From assembly GCF_011075055.1 (NCBI RefSeq), contig NC_058137.1:10649463-10713462 (forward strand): a DNA stretch of 64,000 bases. The letters are read 5' to 3'. Numbering within the stretch: position 1 is the first letter of the stretch; every line of letters begins with the position of its first letter. This DNA comes from Mangifera indica (lineage: Eukaryota > Streptophyta > Magnoliopsida > Sapindales > Anacardiaceae). Below the pieces are notes generated by a model. That model was not told where the DNA came from. It saw only the letters and a program-made list of their open reading frames with translations, and searched no databases. Below, one piece after another: positions 34,017 to 45,074 of this stretch. The position numbers were made by a program, and so were the translations under genes.

Positions 34017-36119
34017 TCATTCACCTCTACTATCTTGAGTATTATTTCTCGTCGTCATCGAACTATCCGTAGTTAAATCAAGCGATTCTTCATTGAAGTC
34101 CACTTTCATTTCTTGTTGGCGTAATTCAGCTCTTGTCCAATCTTCCATGCATACTTGAGCTTCAATAGATTCGGGAGCCAAACTTGATCGTCTCTCATCC
34201 AATATATTACCCCCTTGGCTAAAAGCTTGTTCTACTGCGACAGTTGATACTGGTGCTGCTAGAACTTGTTTAGCAATAGCTGCTAATATTGGAAAAGTTT
34301 ATACGTGTCGACTCCACCATTCTAAAACTGGAAAGTCTTTACCTATGTTGCTGTCACCAAACTCAAAAATAGTAGTTAAATAAATATCAAGCTTCGAGGT
34401 GGCGCCTAATGTTCCTCTTGGTCTTTTGCCCCTTTACATCATAATACGATCACCATAACTCATATTTTGGGTTGATGATGGGGCAATAGGTGGTAGAGAG
34501 GAAGAAGAACCATCATAAATTAATGCATATTTAGCATAAATTTCTTTAATTAAATTTATAATATTAGTTATAGTTAATGGAATATTAACTTCATCTAATT
34601 GCAAACATTCATAATATAATGTTAAATAATATGTGACACCATCTAATTTAAATCTAGGATCAAAAAAACATGCAATAAGAAAAAGTTCTGAAATTATTTT
34701 ATAGTAATTTAACCATTTTGTTTTCATTAAAGAAATAGCTTCTTGTAGAATAATATCTTATTCGGCTTCTTGTAAAGCTCCAATAATATTAACAGCTTCA
34801 TTTAAAAACAAATGAGAGGTGGGATAATAAACCCCACTAAAAGTATATGTTGCATTATTAAAATTTCTTAATACATTTAAAATTTTTTTACAAATATTCT
34901 AATGTTGGGGATATAATATAACTTGTGGCACATTTTGTGAAATAAATGAGCATAATAAATCTCTATAATCAAATGACTCGTTGAGTAATTCATATGTTAA
35001 ATTCCAACAAGTCGGCATGTCTTTAGAAAATCTTTTTGGTCTTTTATTATGTTGTTTACAAAATTTATCTCATTCTTTCATAATTTGGGGATTTGTCCAT
35101 AAATATGAAATTGCTATTTTTATTGGACTAATAAAATTATTAAGATAATGTAAATCATCTTGTACACATAAATTTAATACATGACATGCACATCTAATAT
35201 GAAAAAATCTACCACTTAAATTAGGTTTACAAATATCAATTAAATCATTTATTGAGGCAGTATTTGAATGTGCATTATCAAATGAAATTGAAAAAATTTT
35301 ATAAAGTAATTTATATTCTTCTAATATTCTTTTAATTATTCTATAAATATTATGAGTCGTATGTCGTTCATCAAACACCCTAAATGATAAAATTCTTTTT
35401 TGTAATAGAAAATCGCCATCTATCCAATGATAAGTTATACCCATATAAAAGTGAACTTGTCAATGGTCACTCCAAATATCACTACATAAGGATACACGTC
35501 CATTAAAATTTGTAAAAAATTGAATTAACTCTTTTTTTTGTTTTTTATATAAACTAAATAATGTTCTTTTTAATGTATTTCTTGGAATAGTTTTATGTGC
35601 AGGATTTAATGCAGTTTTACAATAATTATTAAAACCTAAATTTTCACCAAAACTAAATGTTAAATGATCTATTGCTACCATTTTTATAAATTCTTCTTTA
35701 CTTTTATTATCACTATACATAAATAAAGATTTGTGTGTAGAACCATACCTAGTTATTTGTGTTTGGCCTCGGCTTTGTCCCATTTTTTCTGGATGTTTTG
35801 ACTCTAAGTGCCTTTTGAATATCCCGTATCCACCTCTTTGTTTGAATTTGTAAATTTGCCTACAATAATTGCAAACAACATCAAAATTACCATCTTCTTT
35901 TTGTATTTTCTTAAAATGAATTTTGAAAATATCGGATGTAGGAATTTTTTGAGATTATTGTTCCATCTCCATCTGTTGTTGTTGTTGTTCTACCTCTTCA
36001 TATTGGTTTTCATTTTCTTATGAATGAAAATCATCTATAAATTGATTTTCATTCACATTTGATATATGTGAATATTGACCAAATCTTCTATTACTGGAAG
36101 AATTTCCACTACTTGTCAT
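34017..36119 (-). pseudogene. hAT transposase pseudogene (BED finger, dimerisation domain)
   Basis: One frame of 701 codons from the ATG at 36119 to the TAA at 34017. In order: polar Q-rich N-terminus; BED zinc finger (CNYCRQIYKFKQRGGYGIFK, then RHLESKHP); catalytic-core blocks SLCSDIWSDH, MGITYHWID and SFDNAHSNTASI; CACHVLNLCVQD; DMPTCWNLTYELL; then the C-terminal hAT dimerisation domain (FPVLEWWSRHV, FPILAAIAKQVLAAPVSTVA, EQAFSQGGNILDERRSSLAP). About eight in-frame stops interrupt it (near 36014, 35951, 35461, 35069, 34896, 34759, 34436 and 34302). I found no frameshift: the open pieces all share one frame. Family conservation suggests the stops stand where Gln or Trp codons were. Confidence 0.92.
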
Positions 36120-36485
36120 TTTTTGATAATAAATAAAATTAATTATATAAATAAATTATATGATTAATTATAAAAGATAATAATAAATAATAAATAAAAT
36201 TAATTATAGAAATAAATTCTATAATTAATTATGAATTGTATAAAAAAAATTGAAATTGAAATTAATAAAAAATTAAAAAAGAATTTAATTAAATTTAAGA
36301 AAATTTGATTGAATTGAAAGATTGAGAGAATATTAAGAGTTTAAAGAATGAGAATGAGAGTTTGAAGGATTGAGTGAGAGAGTAGAGAGATTGAGATTTG
36401 AGAGAATAGAATTTGAAGGGGTATATATAGAAAAAAAAATTTTGAAAAAAATTAAAAATGGGGGGGTGAATTGAAATTCTAAAAA

Positions 36486-36607
36486 TTGCAGGGGACCAAC
36501 GGTCCCCTGCAACTTCTCTGCTCTAAAAATTGCAGGGGATCGTTGGTCCTCTGCATTTTTTCCTTCAAAGCCAACGGTTCCTTGCCTTGCAAGGAACCGT
36601 TGGCTTT
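36486..36607. repeat. Three consecutive tight hairpins in the hAT subterminal region
   Basis: Hairpin 1 (36486-36512): TTGCAGGGGACC, loop AAC, then its exact complement. Hairpin 2 (36531-36555): TGCAGGGGATC and GGTCCTCTGCA, imperfect. Hairpin 3 (36567-36607): perfect 19-bp arms AAAGCCAACGGTTCCTTGC with a 3-nt loop. All three contain CCAACGG or its complement. They lie between the transposase start and the right end of the element. Confidence 0.85.
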
Positions 36608-37018
36608 TTAAAAAAAATTCAAAAAAAATTCAAATTTTTTCAGTTAAGCACAGTAAACCGCCGGTTCATAAACCGGTGTGAACCGGCGGTTCTACGATTC
36701 CAATTTATGTGAACTGGAACCGAACCGTAGAACCACGATTTCGATTCTGGTTCAGTCCGATTCCGAGTCTACCGGTTTCGGTTCTGGTTTTATCTGGGTT
36801 GGTTTCGGTCCGATTCATGGGCCAAACTGGCCCGTGGCCAGGTCTAATTCGAGGGTTAAGAAGGAGGCCTCGGATAGACAGCATTGAAAAACAGGGAGAC
36901 TATACATAAACAGTCGAGTGAAATTTGATTAAGGAAGGTGATTAGAATTACAATTTTACCCTCAGATAAAGGCTATTTTCTAAATAAAAAAAATCCAGGG
37001 TGCATTGGTTTTCAGTTT

Positions 37019-37574
37019 TTAGCCGACCAAAGGAATTATTCCCACCTATAGTATAGTATAATGTTTTTTCAAGTTTTTTTTAAATTAATTTTAAAAATCT
37101 TATTAATTTATCTATAAATAATTAAATTTATTAATTTTACAGATAAAATCATCATTTTATATTTAATATTAAAAATAAATTTAAATTTTATTTTATTTTT
37201 CTTTCAAATCTTAAAAACTAATAATTTTTTTCTAATCTAAGTTTTTAAAAATAGCATTTTTTTTTCAAGGGTTTCCACACAACGTCAAAAAGAACACAAC
37301 TAGAAGAAGGACGTACCAGAAAGGAAGAGAAGTTGTTTGGAGTTGTCGATCATTGCTAAAAAAATTAATCTAAAAAATTAAAAACCTTAAGGTAAAAATA
37401 CTATTTTTAAAAATTTGAGTTAGAAGAAAATTATTAATTTTAACAGTTTAATAAAAGAAATAATATAACTAATAAATTTAATTAATTTTAATTATTTATA
37501 AATAGATAAATAAAATTTAAAAAATGTGTAGGGCTTGATGGTGTTGTGGGTGTGGGGGAAGTCCCTTGGCCGTT
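37019..37574. mobile_element. Probable fold-back / Mutator-like MITE
   Basis: The left end, GCCGACCAAAGGAATTATTC, resembles the GGCCGAAAGACTTGTTTCC end of the 27.5-kb MITE. The right end read inward is GGCCAAGGGACTTCCCCC. Interior halves are inverted copies: TAAAAATCTTATTAATTTAT on the left mirrors sequence near 37480-37520, and TTTAATATTAAA-type blocks mirror too. The middle, about 37260-37350, is the spacer. Target duplication is unclear (AGTTTTTAG versus GTTTTTTAC). Confidence 0.5.
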
Positions 37575-38195
37575 TTTTACCTAAAAATTTGCAAAATGCA
37601 TGTTTGTTACCGTTAAAATGGAAAACACATGAAAGAATCGGAAAAGCGAGATCCTTTTTTTAAATTGACAAAACTCCCGCCATTTATAATGATGTTAAAA
37701 GGCACGTGTCTATTTGATACGGACCGGTGATTAGAGTTTATAAAAATGTATCTTTCACGAAAAAATTGTCAGTTGTTTGATTAAGGAAAATGTAAAATAA
37801 GGAAAGAATAAGGCTCAAATTTATTTATTAAAATAACTTTAAAAATATTTATGACACTTAATAGTAGATAAGTCCAACAAAACATACTCAAAAATCGAGG
37901 CCGAACACATTCTTCAAGAATCACCATTTTACCCTCACCTATAAACAAAATCTTCGGTTACAAATTTTTCTTGTATATTTTTAAAACAAAATCTAATAAT
38001 ATTGAGCACATATTACCATAATGAAACAGTAAATTTGAAAAAAGTTGTAATATCATATATTTTCTACTGGATTTTTATTTTTGGTTAATATCTATTTTTA
38101 TTATTAAATTCATGATTTATTCATCAATATTATTTCAATTATATATGGCTAGCATATCAAATTTTGCACAAGAAAGTATATTATACACTAGATAT
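37575..38195. other. No gene seen
   Basis: AT-rich sequence between the fold-back element and the plus-strand copia element. No exon, RNA gene or element end was recognised. Confidence 0.5.
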
Positions 38196-40299
38196 TGAGT
38201 TTAGGGTCACATATGATGAGTCGACCTGACCTAATTTACTTAACTACAAAAGGGCAGTTGTTAAAAGTTACCAGATGGCAATTGAGCTATTATTTAAATA
38301 TCCAAAAAACTGTCATCCCAAGAGATTAACACAGATAAAGTAGTCTCTCCTTTTCTTCTCCCAAAGGCATAGAAATCAGAGAGATGATGTCCCCCAAAGG
38401 AATGCAGTATGTGGGGCAAATGTGCTCATAGAAAAAACTCATATCAACACCTCACGTCACATTCGAATGGATTTCATCACAAAATTAAAGTTGGTACTCT
38501 AAATTATGATTACTATAATTTACGGAATTCGATTTAGCATGTTTAATTATTTACAACATTAGAATTAGAGTGTAGATTATGAATATGTCATGTGTTGTAT
38601 GAATTAAATCATATATTTTGTGCAATTATAATCTAAATTTTTTATTTTTATTTGAAATTCGTTTTGGGCATGAATTAAATTTGGTCAAAATTGCATTAAA
38701 TTGGTGATAGGAACCATGTCGTATGGTTGATTGGAATTGTATTGCATACATTGAAATTAAAATCGAGTTGAATTAATAACAGAATCGATGAAAATTGAGC
38801 CGAAAATCATGAGACATGATGTGTTCTTCAAGCAATCGTATCATCGGAATCAAACGATGTTTGAGGCCACCTTCTCTCCGTGAAGGACCACCAACTAGAG
38901 GGCTACAAAAGCCTTATGGTGACGTTGTTGGAAGGTAGTCAATTTAACAGCCAAATATTTAAGGTTTTCACGCAAATTTAGGTCACAATTGGGTTGGGAA
39001 AACCCAATTATCAAACCCATTGGTCAATGGATTGGTCAAAACTTGTGGGTCAATGGGTCAACCTATATAGTCAACCGGGTTAGCCCGAACCAATCAACAC
39101 CCATTTGGGTCAGTTGATCAACGTGTGTGAGCACATGACAGTCTTTTCCCAATACGTATAACTCAATCTCAATGCGTGAACGCTCGTGTAGGCTCTATTT
39201 CGACGCGTGGAAGCAAGTGCAAAGTCAACTTTGTGCGTAGGACTTTATTTTGGTTTATGATGGCGCATGAACAATGTTTTCCTAAGTGTTTGCATATGGA
39301 ATCTGTTACATGGGTCCTACGGCGTGTAAAGACATGTAATCCTTTATTTCGACTCCTAAAAACATATATTAGTATTTCGAAATATATGTTTCTAATTCAT
39401 ATAAATTTATTGACTAAGGCATATTATATTGTGTATATGATGTAATTATATGATGATCTAATGGTGCATGTTAAGACTATATATAATATGTTGCACTCTT
39501 TTAATTGGAAAAGATATAGTACATAGTCTAACAATATCTATGCATGAATATGAGCCCCATAATCAATGATTTTGTTCGAGAAAAAAATAGAAAACTTTTG
39601 GAACTGAGCGGATACATTACAGCTTGCTAAAGAGCAATACTTAGTGATGTACGAGAGAAAATCCACTGCTTTAACGTTATTATTAAATTAACGAAATGCG
39701 AGATATTTGACCCACTGCAAGTTTCATAGAGACTTTATCATAGATAAAGTGACTCTTAGAATGATACAGGTTGATAAAATAGTCCTATTCATTATAAATG
39801 ATACATTTGTTGTATCATATATTTTTTATATGTTAAATACAGAGATTCTGAAATTGGTAAAATTTAGTAAAATTCTCATCCAAGATGGAATCAGAGCGTA
39901 GGTTATGAATATGTTTTGTGTTTTGTGAATTAAATCATATATTTTGTGTAATTATAACCTAAATTTTTTATTTTAGATTGAAATTTTTAATTAAAATTTG
40001 TTTTGAGCGCGAATTAAATTCGACCAAAATTGCATTCAATTGGTGACGGCCAAAATTTATATACTTAGGTATATGTTTACCTATGAATGTAAAGTTTAAG
40101 AAGGTATCTCATATTTCATTACTTGTATTGATGGCAATGTTTGATTTAGTCTTGTCTACTTGATCTCTCATGAGTCAAAAACAGTAAACTGCTTTAGACA
40201 TTGTATATATAATTAAGGTTGAGAATCAATTAGACAAAATGAATAAAAGTTTTAATAACTGAACAAAGTCTTGATTATTTTTCCAAAAAGTTCGAGGGA

Positions 40300-42330
40300 C
40301 TGAGTAATAAAAAAGAAATTGTATGGCAACTAGTAATTCCAAGAACTCGACAAAAAACTGGTGTAGCGGAAGAAAGTAATTAAAGTCTATTGGAAACGGT
40401 TAGGTCAATGATGGCATAAGCAAAACATCAACATCACTTTCTGATGATATGATGTTAATTACTGCTTATATACTTAACCAAGTGTCTATTAAATCAGTTG
40501 TTTTCACTCCCTATAAGTTATAGTTAGATAGAAACCTGAGTTAATTAATTGCAATCTTAGTGATTAACAATGTTTATCCATAGCTTTTTCTATGAGTTTG
40601 AAAATCTGGGACCGAGAAGAAAGAAATATATCTTTATCAGATACGCTAAGCATCCCAAAGGGTATGCGTTCATTAGGGAGGATTCTGTTGGAAGATTAAC
40701 TAAAATTATATTAAGAGATACTACATTCATAAAGGATATTTTTCTTAATAAAGATTATGTTGATAAAAGTTTTCATCTGAATGAGATGAGAGAAGAATAA
40801 AGATAGGTACATCTTAATGACCATTACTTGAGTTCTAAGAGATAATACTTATACTTATTCTAGGCAATGCAAGCAAATGCAATTGAGCTCTATCCTATTT
40901 TGAATAGTCGGAGCAATGATCCTTAATAGCTTATTTCATCCATCTCAACCTAGTGGGACCATTGAGATTAAGCTTTAATCTATTTCAGATAGTGGGAGTG
41001 TCAATCCTCAACTACATAGGAGTGGACGTCCGAAAGTACTCTAGTGAAGCTTTAAATTAAAAACGAGATTTTCATATCCACTCTCTAAGATGATGAAGAA
41101 CCTAAAATCATAAAGGAAGTTAACTCATCTTTTGCTAACAAAAATGTTAAGATGCATCGAAAGAAGAGATGCAATACATAGAAAACAAACTAATTCTAGG
41201 TTTTGGTTGACTCACCATCAGGTCAAAAACCTATTAGGAACAAATGGATTCCTTGAATAAATTGTAAAGTGGATGACTTAATAAATAAATATAATATTGT
41301 TTTATAGCGAAAAACTATACCCAATGAATAGGTATAGATTGTGAATAATAATGTTTTCGTCATTTACATGATCATTTCAATATGTTTAATTCTAGCTATA
41401 ATAACACATTTGAATTTAGAATTACACTAGATGAATGTCAAAACAATTTTCCTTAATAGAGAACTTGACAAAGAAAATTGCGTGAAACAAGATATAGATC
41501 TCATTGTTATAGGTCTAAAGTGTAAAGTGTGTAAACTTCAAGAACGTTGAATGACGTAAAACTGTCATCCAGGTGCTAGTACTTGAAATTTCATAAATGT
41601 TAATATGTTATGACTTTAAAATGATTACTCAAGACCACCATGTCCATGTGACAAAGTCAGATGACAAATTTATAATTCTATTAATACATATGATGATGTG
41701 TAGATAGTTAAAAATTATTTAAAGTAAGTGATGATCATCAAAGAATAGTTGCCCATACTTTTAACCTGCAGGATGTAGGAAAGAAAATTACATATTGTGA
41801 ATTAAAATCAAATAGATTATTTAAAAAAACTTTTAACTCTATCACAAGAGCATAATATTCAAAAGTTTTTACAACAATCTAATATGCTAAGTTATGAACT
41901 CATTGATATTCCTATGTCAAATGATTAATTATTAAACCAAAAGATATGTCCCAAAACTTAAGATAAAAGTAAAGAAATGTCAATAGTTACTTATTCAGAT
42001 ATCATCGGATGTATTATATATGTTATTATGCATACATACCCAGACATTTGTTTTTGTTGTTGAGCTAGTTAGTCGATATAAATCAATACTAAAAAGAGCA
42101 CTAAAACATTGTCTATAGAATATTGATATATTTTTTAAAAGGCACTATGGATTATTGGTTATGTGATTAAAGATCGAATTTGCGTTTGATTAATTATTGA
42201 GATGCTAGTTGGGAAAGTAATTTAGACCAACGCAAATCAAATTCTTGTTGTGTTTTTTTACTCTAAAAGGGTTCATATCTTAGAGCAGTAAGAAACAGAT
42301 ATACATAGTATTATCCATAACGTATATTGA
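40300..42330 (+). pseudogene. copia integrase/RT/RNase H pseudogene
   Basis: Recognisable copia blocks in order. Integrase C-terminal part at about 40340-40530: TGVAEE, then LLETVRSMMA, then AYILNRVPSKSV-like residues in a broken frame. The connector is open at 40570-40800: YEFENLGPRRKKYIFIRYAK, HPKGYAFIREDSVGRL. RT at about 41355-41495: LILAIITHLNLELHQMNVKT, FLNRELDKENCVKQ. RT thumb at about 41870-42060: SYELIDIPMSND, MSIVTYSDIIGCIIYVIMHT. RNase H near 42150-42280 is barely recognisable. Stops and shifts are frequent. Gag and protease between 38.7 and 40.3 kb were not recognised. Confidence 0.72.
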
Positions 42331-43846
42331 GTTTAGAGTTTGTTCAATGATTATGCAAGAAACTGTTTGATTAAGAAGATTCTTTGTAAATTTGAGTAAA
42401 CAAGATGATATTGTCAGAACAATAGTTGTCTATTGAAATAAATAATCCCAAGTATTATAAGATAACCAAATATATTGACACTAGACACAATGTTTTAAAA
42501 GACTTCATTTTCAAGAGGAAAATGAGTGTACAATATAATTTTACACATTATATAATCACTAATCCTTTGAGCGAGATTGCTTCAAGAAAAGTATATTTTA
42601 CACATGTTAAATCTTTTGGATTGTGTAGACTATAATTGATAAGTTATTGAGTTTATTTATTGTATTGGTGACATAACAACGAAAACCATGAATTCAAGTT
42701 TAGGTTATATTTGAACTTGCATCTCGAAATTCTTAGGTTTTCACTGCATGCATATCGTTTTTAACTCAACAAAATTATAATGTTATACAAATTAGAGGTT
42801 GGCTCATTCACACAAGCAATCACCTTTGATGCTAAAAGAGTGCAAAGATAAGGCATTATTCTTCGAAAAAGTTATGTTGAGAAAGCATGCCAATAGGAGA
42901 CAAATTTCTCAAGAAAAAATTAATCGAAGTTAAAATGTCACCTTAATGATTGATCAAAATGAGACAATGGATAGATACATTTGAAAATAATCGATTTGAA
43001 TCCCTACATCCAAACAACTTATGAATGTCAGATATGAGTTCTTAATATAGATAAATACTTAAAAGTTTAAAGATGATTAAAAACTCAGGTTAGACATTGG
43101 TGTAATGACTAAACTAAGATCTGTACAATGTTATGAATAACATTTGAGAAAATACACACTATAGTATATGATTCATACCATGTGTGTATAAGTAAGACAA
43201 CCAGTTAAAATAGTGAGAGAATGAATCTCTGCTCCCTCACTGTATGAGACTTTGTGACAATTACCTCATGTCAGTACTTTTTGACTCTTTCCTATTGTTT
43301 GATGTTTACTCTTAGTTTGGCACTTATGGTCACACACGATTTGGTCTATAAAACATGAATAGAAAAATAGCTAAATTTAAATTGAGAATTTCGAATATAA
43401 GAGGAAGACTTATATATTATGTATTTCGATTGGTCAGTCGATCATGTCATTCATATAGGAGAATAGACTTAATCATGGATACATAGGAAAATAATACAAT
43501 GACAAATGAAGAATTAAAGGGAGCTAGTGTTATCGAGTAAAACGAGAGTGCTGCGAGCCTAACGTTTTATTTTGTTTTATTCGGGTTGAAGTGACTATGT
43601 TATTACTAACAGATGCATAGTATTTAGCTCCTAAGTGCAGGTTACTCACGAGGTCACATGACATTTGCAAGTATGAAAGTACTGTCATATGAAATTATGT
43701 GGCTAAGTATTTGGTTCGAGTCTTCCATCATGTATAAGTGGGAGATATTGGATTTAGGTTCATCTATGATGGGCCAATCCAACCTAGTTTACTTAATTGC
43801 CAAAAGGCAATTGTTAAAGGTTATTGGATGGCAATTGGGTTGTAAC

Positions 43847-43975
43847 ATCCCTCTCCAAAAGTCCTGCTTGTATATATACAGACACATATTTGAACATATA
43901 TATTTAAGACTAAAAATATATCAAAGCAGGGCTAAAAAACATAAATGCCCTTGGAATGTACCTGGGGGTATTACT
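43847..43975. mobile_element. ~130-bp insertion in the 3' LTR
   Basis: Comparing the two LTRs, extra sequence lies between GGCAATTGGG and GCTATTATTTAAAT. It begins TTGTAACATCCCTC and ends GGGGGTATTACTTAA, so its ends are rough inverted repeats (GTAACATCCC and GTAATACCCC). It may be a tiny non-autonomous or LTR-derived element. No clear target duplication. Confidence 0.45.
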
Positions 43976-44272
43976 TAAGCTATTATTTAAATGTCTAAAA
44001 AATTGTCATCTCAACTGATTAACACAAATAAAGTAGTATTTCCTCTTCTTCTCCCAAAGGCATAGAAAACAGAAAGATTATGTCTCTCAAAGGAATGCAG
44101 TACATGGGGCAAATGGGGTTGTGGAAATGACTGATGTCAACACCTTGTGTTATATTCGAATGGGCTTCATCACAAATTTGAAGCTAGGTACACTAAATTA
44201 TATTTACCATAATTTATAGAATTCGATTTGACATGTTTAATTATTTTCAATACTAGGATATATTTAATAAAA

Positions 44273-45065
44273 GGCCAAAAAACTTGTTCCCACATAAAGT
44301 ATAGTGAAATTCCAAAGTGACCTCCTCTAACTTTCAAAAACTCAAACACCCACTCATGAGTAAAATTTCATTAAAAACTCAGTTAAAATTAAGGGTAAAA
44401 CTTTTTTTTAATAATATTATTAAAAAAAAGTATATAATTAATTTCATTTCTCCCTCTAAGTTTTAAAAACTAACATTTCACCTCTGCATAAATTTTTCAA
44501 TTTTAAAAATCACATTCCTCCCCCCCCCCCCCCAAGCCCCCTCTAGCTCTAACGACTATCGAATCTACCCTAAACAGTTACAATTGAAGTCTTCTCACTG
44601 TCCGATCACTGAAAGTTAAATTTTTTATGAAAATCTTCTAAAGATGTCCAAACATCGTCGTTTAGAGATGAAAATTGTCTAGATTTCCAAACAATTTTCG
44701 TCTGGATTTATAGGCAACATGGCTTAGGAAGAGATGGTAGAACTTTTCTCTAAGGACTAGGGTTGAAAGCATCGCCGATGGCCGAAATTGGGAGGAAGAA
44801 ACCCTAAGTTTTAGGGTGTGGGAATACTATTTTTCAAAGTTTAAAAACTTTAGGCAAAGGTGAAGTTGTTAGTTTTTAAAACTTAGGAGGGAAGATATAA
44901 TGAATTTCATTTTTTTTAATTTTTTATTAAATAATGATTTTACCTTTAACTTTAATAAGTTTTTTAATGAAATTTTGTTCATAGATGGGTGTTTAGGTTT
45001 TCAAAAGTTAGAGAGGGTCACTTTCAGATTTAACTATACCTTGGGTGAGATCCAGTCATTTAGCC
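44273..45065. mobile_element. Long-TIR Mutator-like MITE, copy 2
   Basis: A 793-bp element flanked by a perfect 9-bp repeat TTAATAAAA (44264-44272, 45066-45074). Left end GGCCAAAAAACTTGTTCCC; right end inward GGCTAAATGACTGGATCTC. The inverted similarity continues about 130 bp through GTATAGT-AAAT, AAGTGACC, CTCTAACTTT and AAATTTCATTAAAAA. The centre has a C-run at about 44518-44533 and a less AT-rich block (44540-44830), similar in style to the centre of 27526-28323. No gene recognised. It sits immediately beside the 3' LTR of the copia element. Confidence 0.9.
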
Positions 45066-45074
45066 TTAATAAAA

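Larger units (their letters stand above)
33669..36846 (-). mobile_element. hAT element with transposase relic upstream of CYP78A
   Basis: The 3178-bp element has a perfect 15-bp terminal inverted repeat, TAGACCTGGCCACGG. It is flanked by ATTCAAGG (33661-33668) and ATTCGAGG (36847-36854), an 8-bp duplication with one mismatch. Both subterminal regions are rich in GAACCG/CGGTTC words, which may be transposase binding sites. It carries a single transposase-derived frame on the minus strand (36119-34017). The element is structurally complete but cannot make transposase. Confidence 0.93.
38196..44255 (+). mobile_element. Decayed Ty1/copia retrotransposon
   Basis: The 5' LTR at 38196-38562 and 3' LTR at 43749-44255 are direct repeats starting TGAGTTTAGGG and TGGATTTAGG. 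They share CTTCTTCTCCCAAAGGCATAG and AATGCAGTA-TGGGGCAAATG blocks. A polypurine tract, AAGTGGGAGA, directly precedes the 3' LTR. After the 5' LTR comes TTAGAATTAGAGTG, a degraded initiator-Met primer site. A better copy, TGGAATCAGAGCG, occurs at about 39887 within a duplicated stretch. The 3' LTR carries an extra insertion of about 130 bp. A GATAT pentamer lies close to both outer ends but offset by a few bases on the right. Confidence 0.78.

Noticed and set aside
36530..36909. Three overlapping plus-strand frames of 60-70 codons
   Set aside because: They cover the GAACCG-rich subterminal region and end of the hAT element; the residues are translated repeats.
44518..44533. Poly-C run as a functional site
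   Set aside because: A simple homopolymer inside a MITE; length may also be a sequencing artefact.
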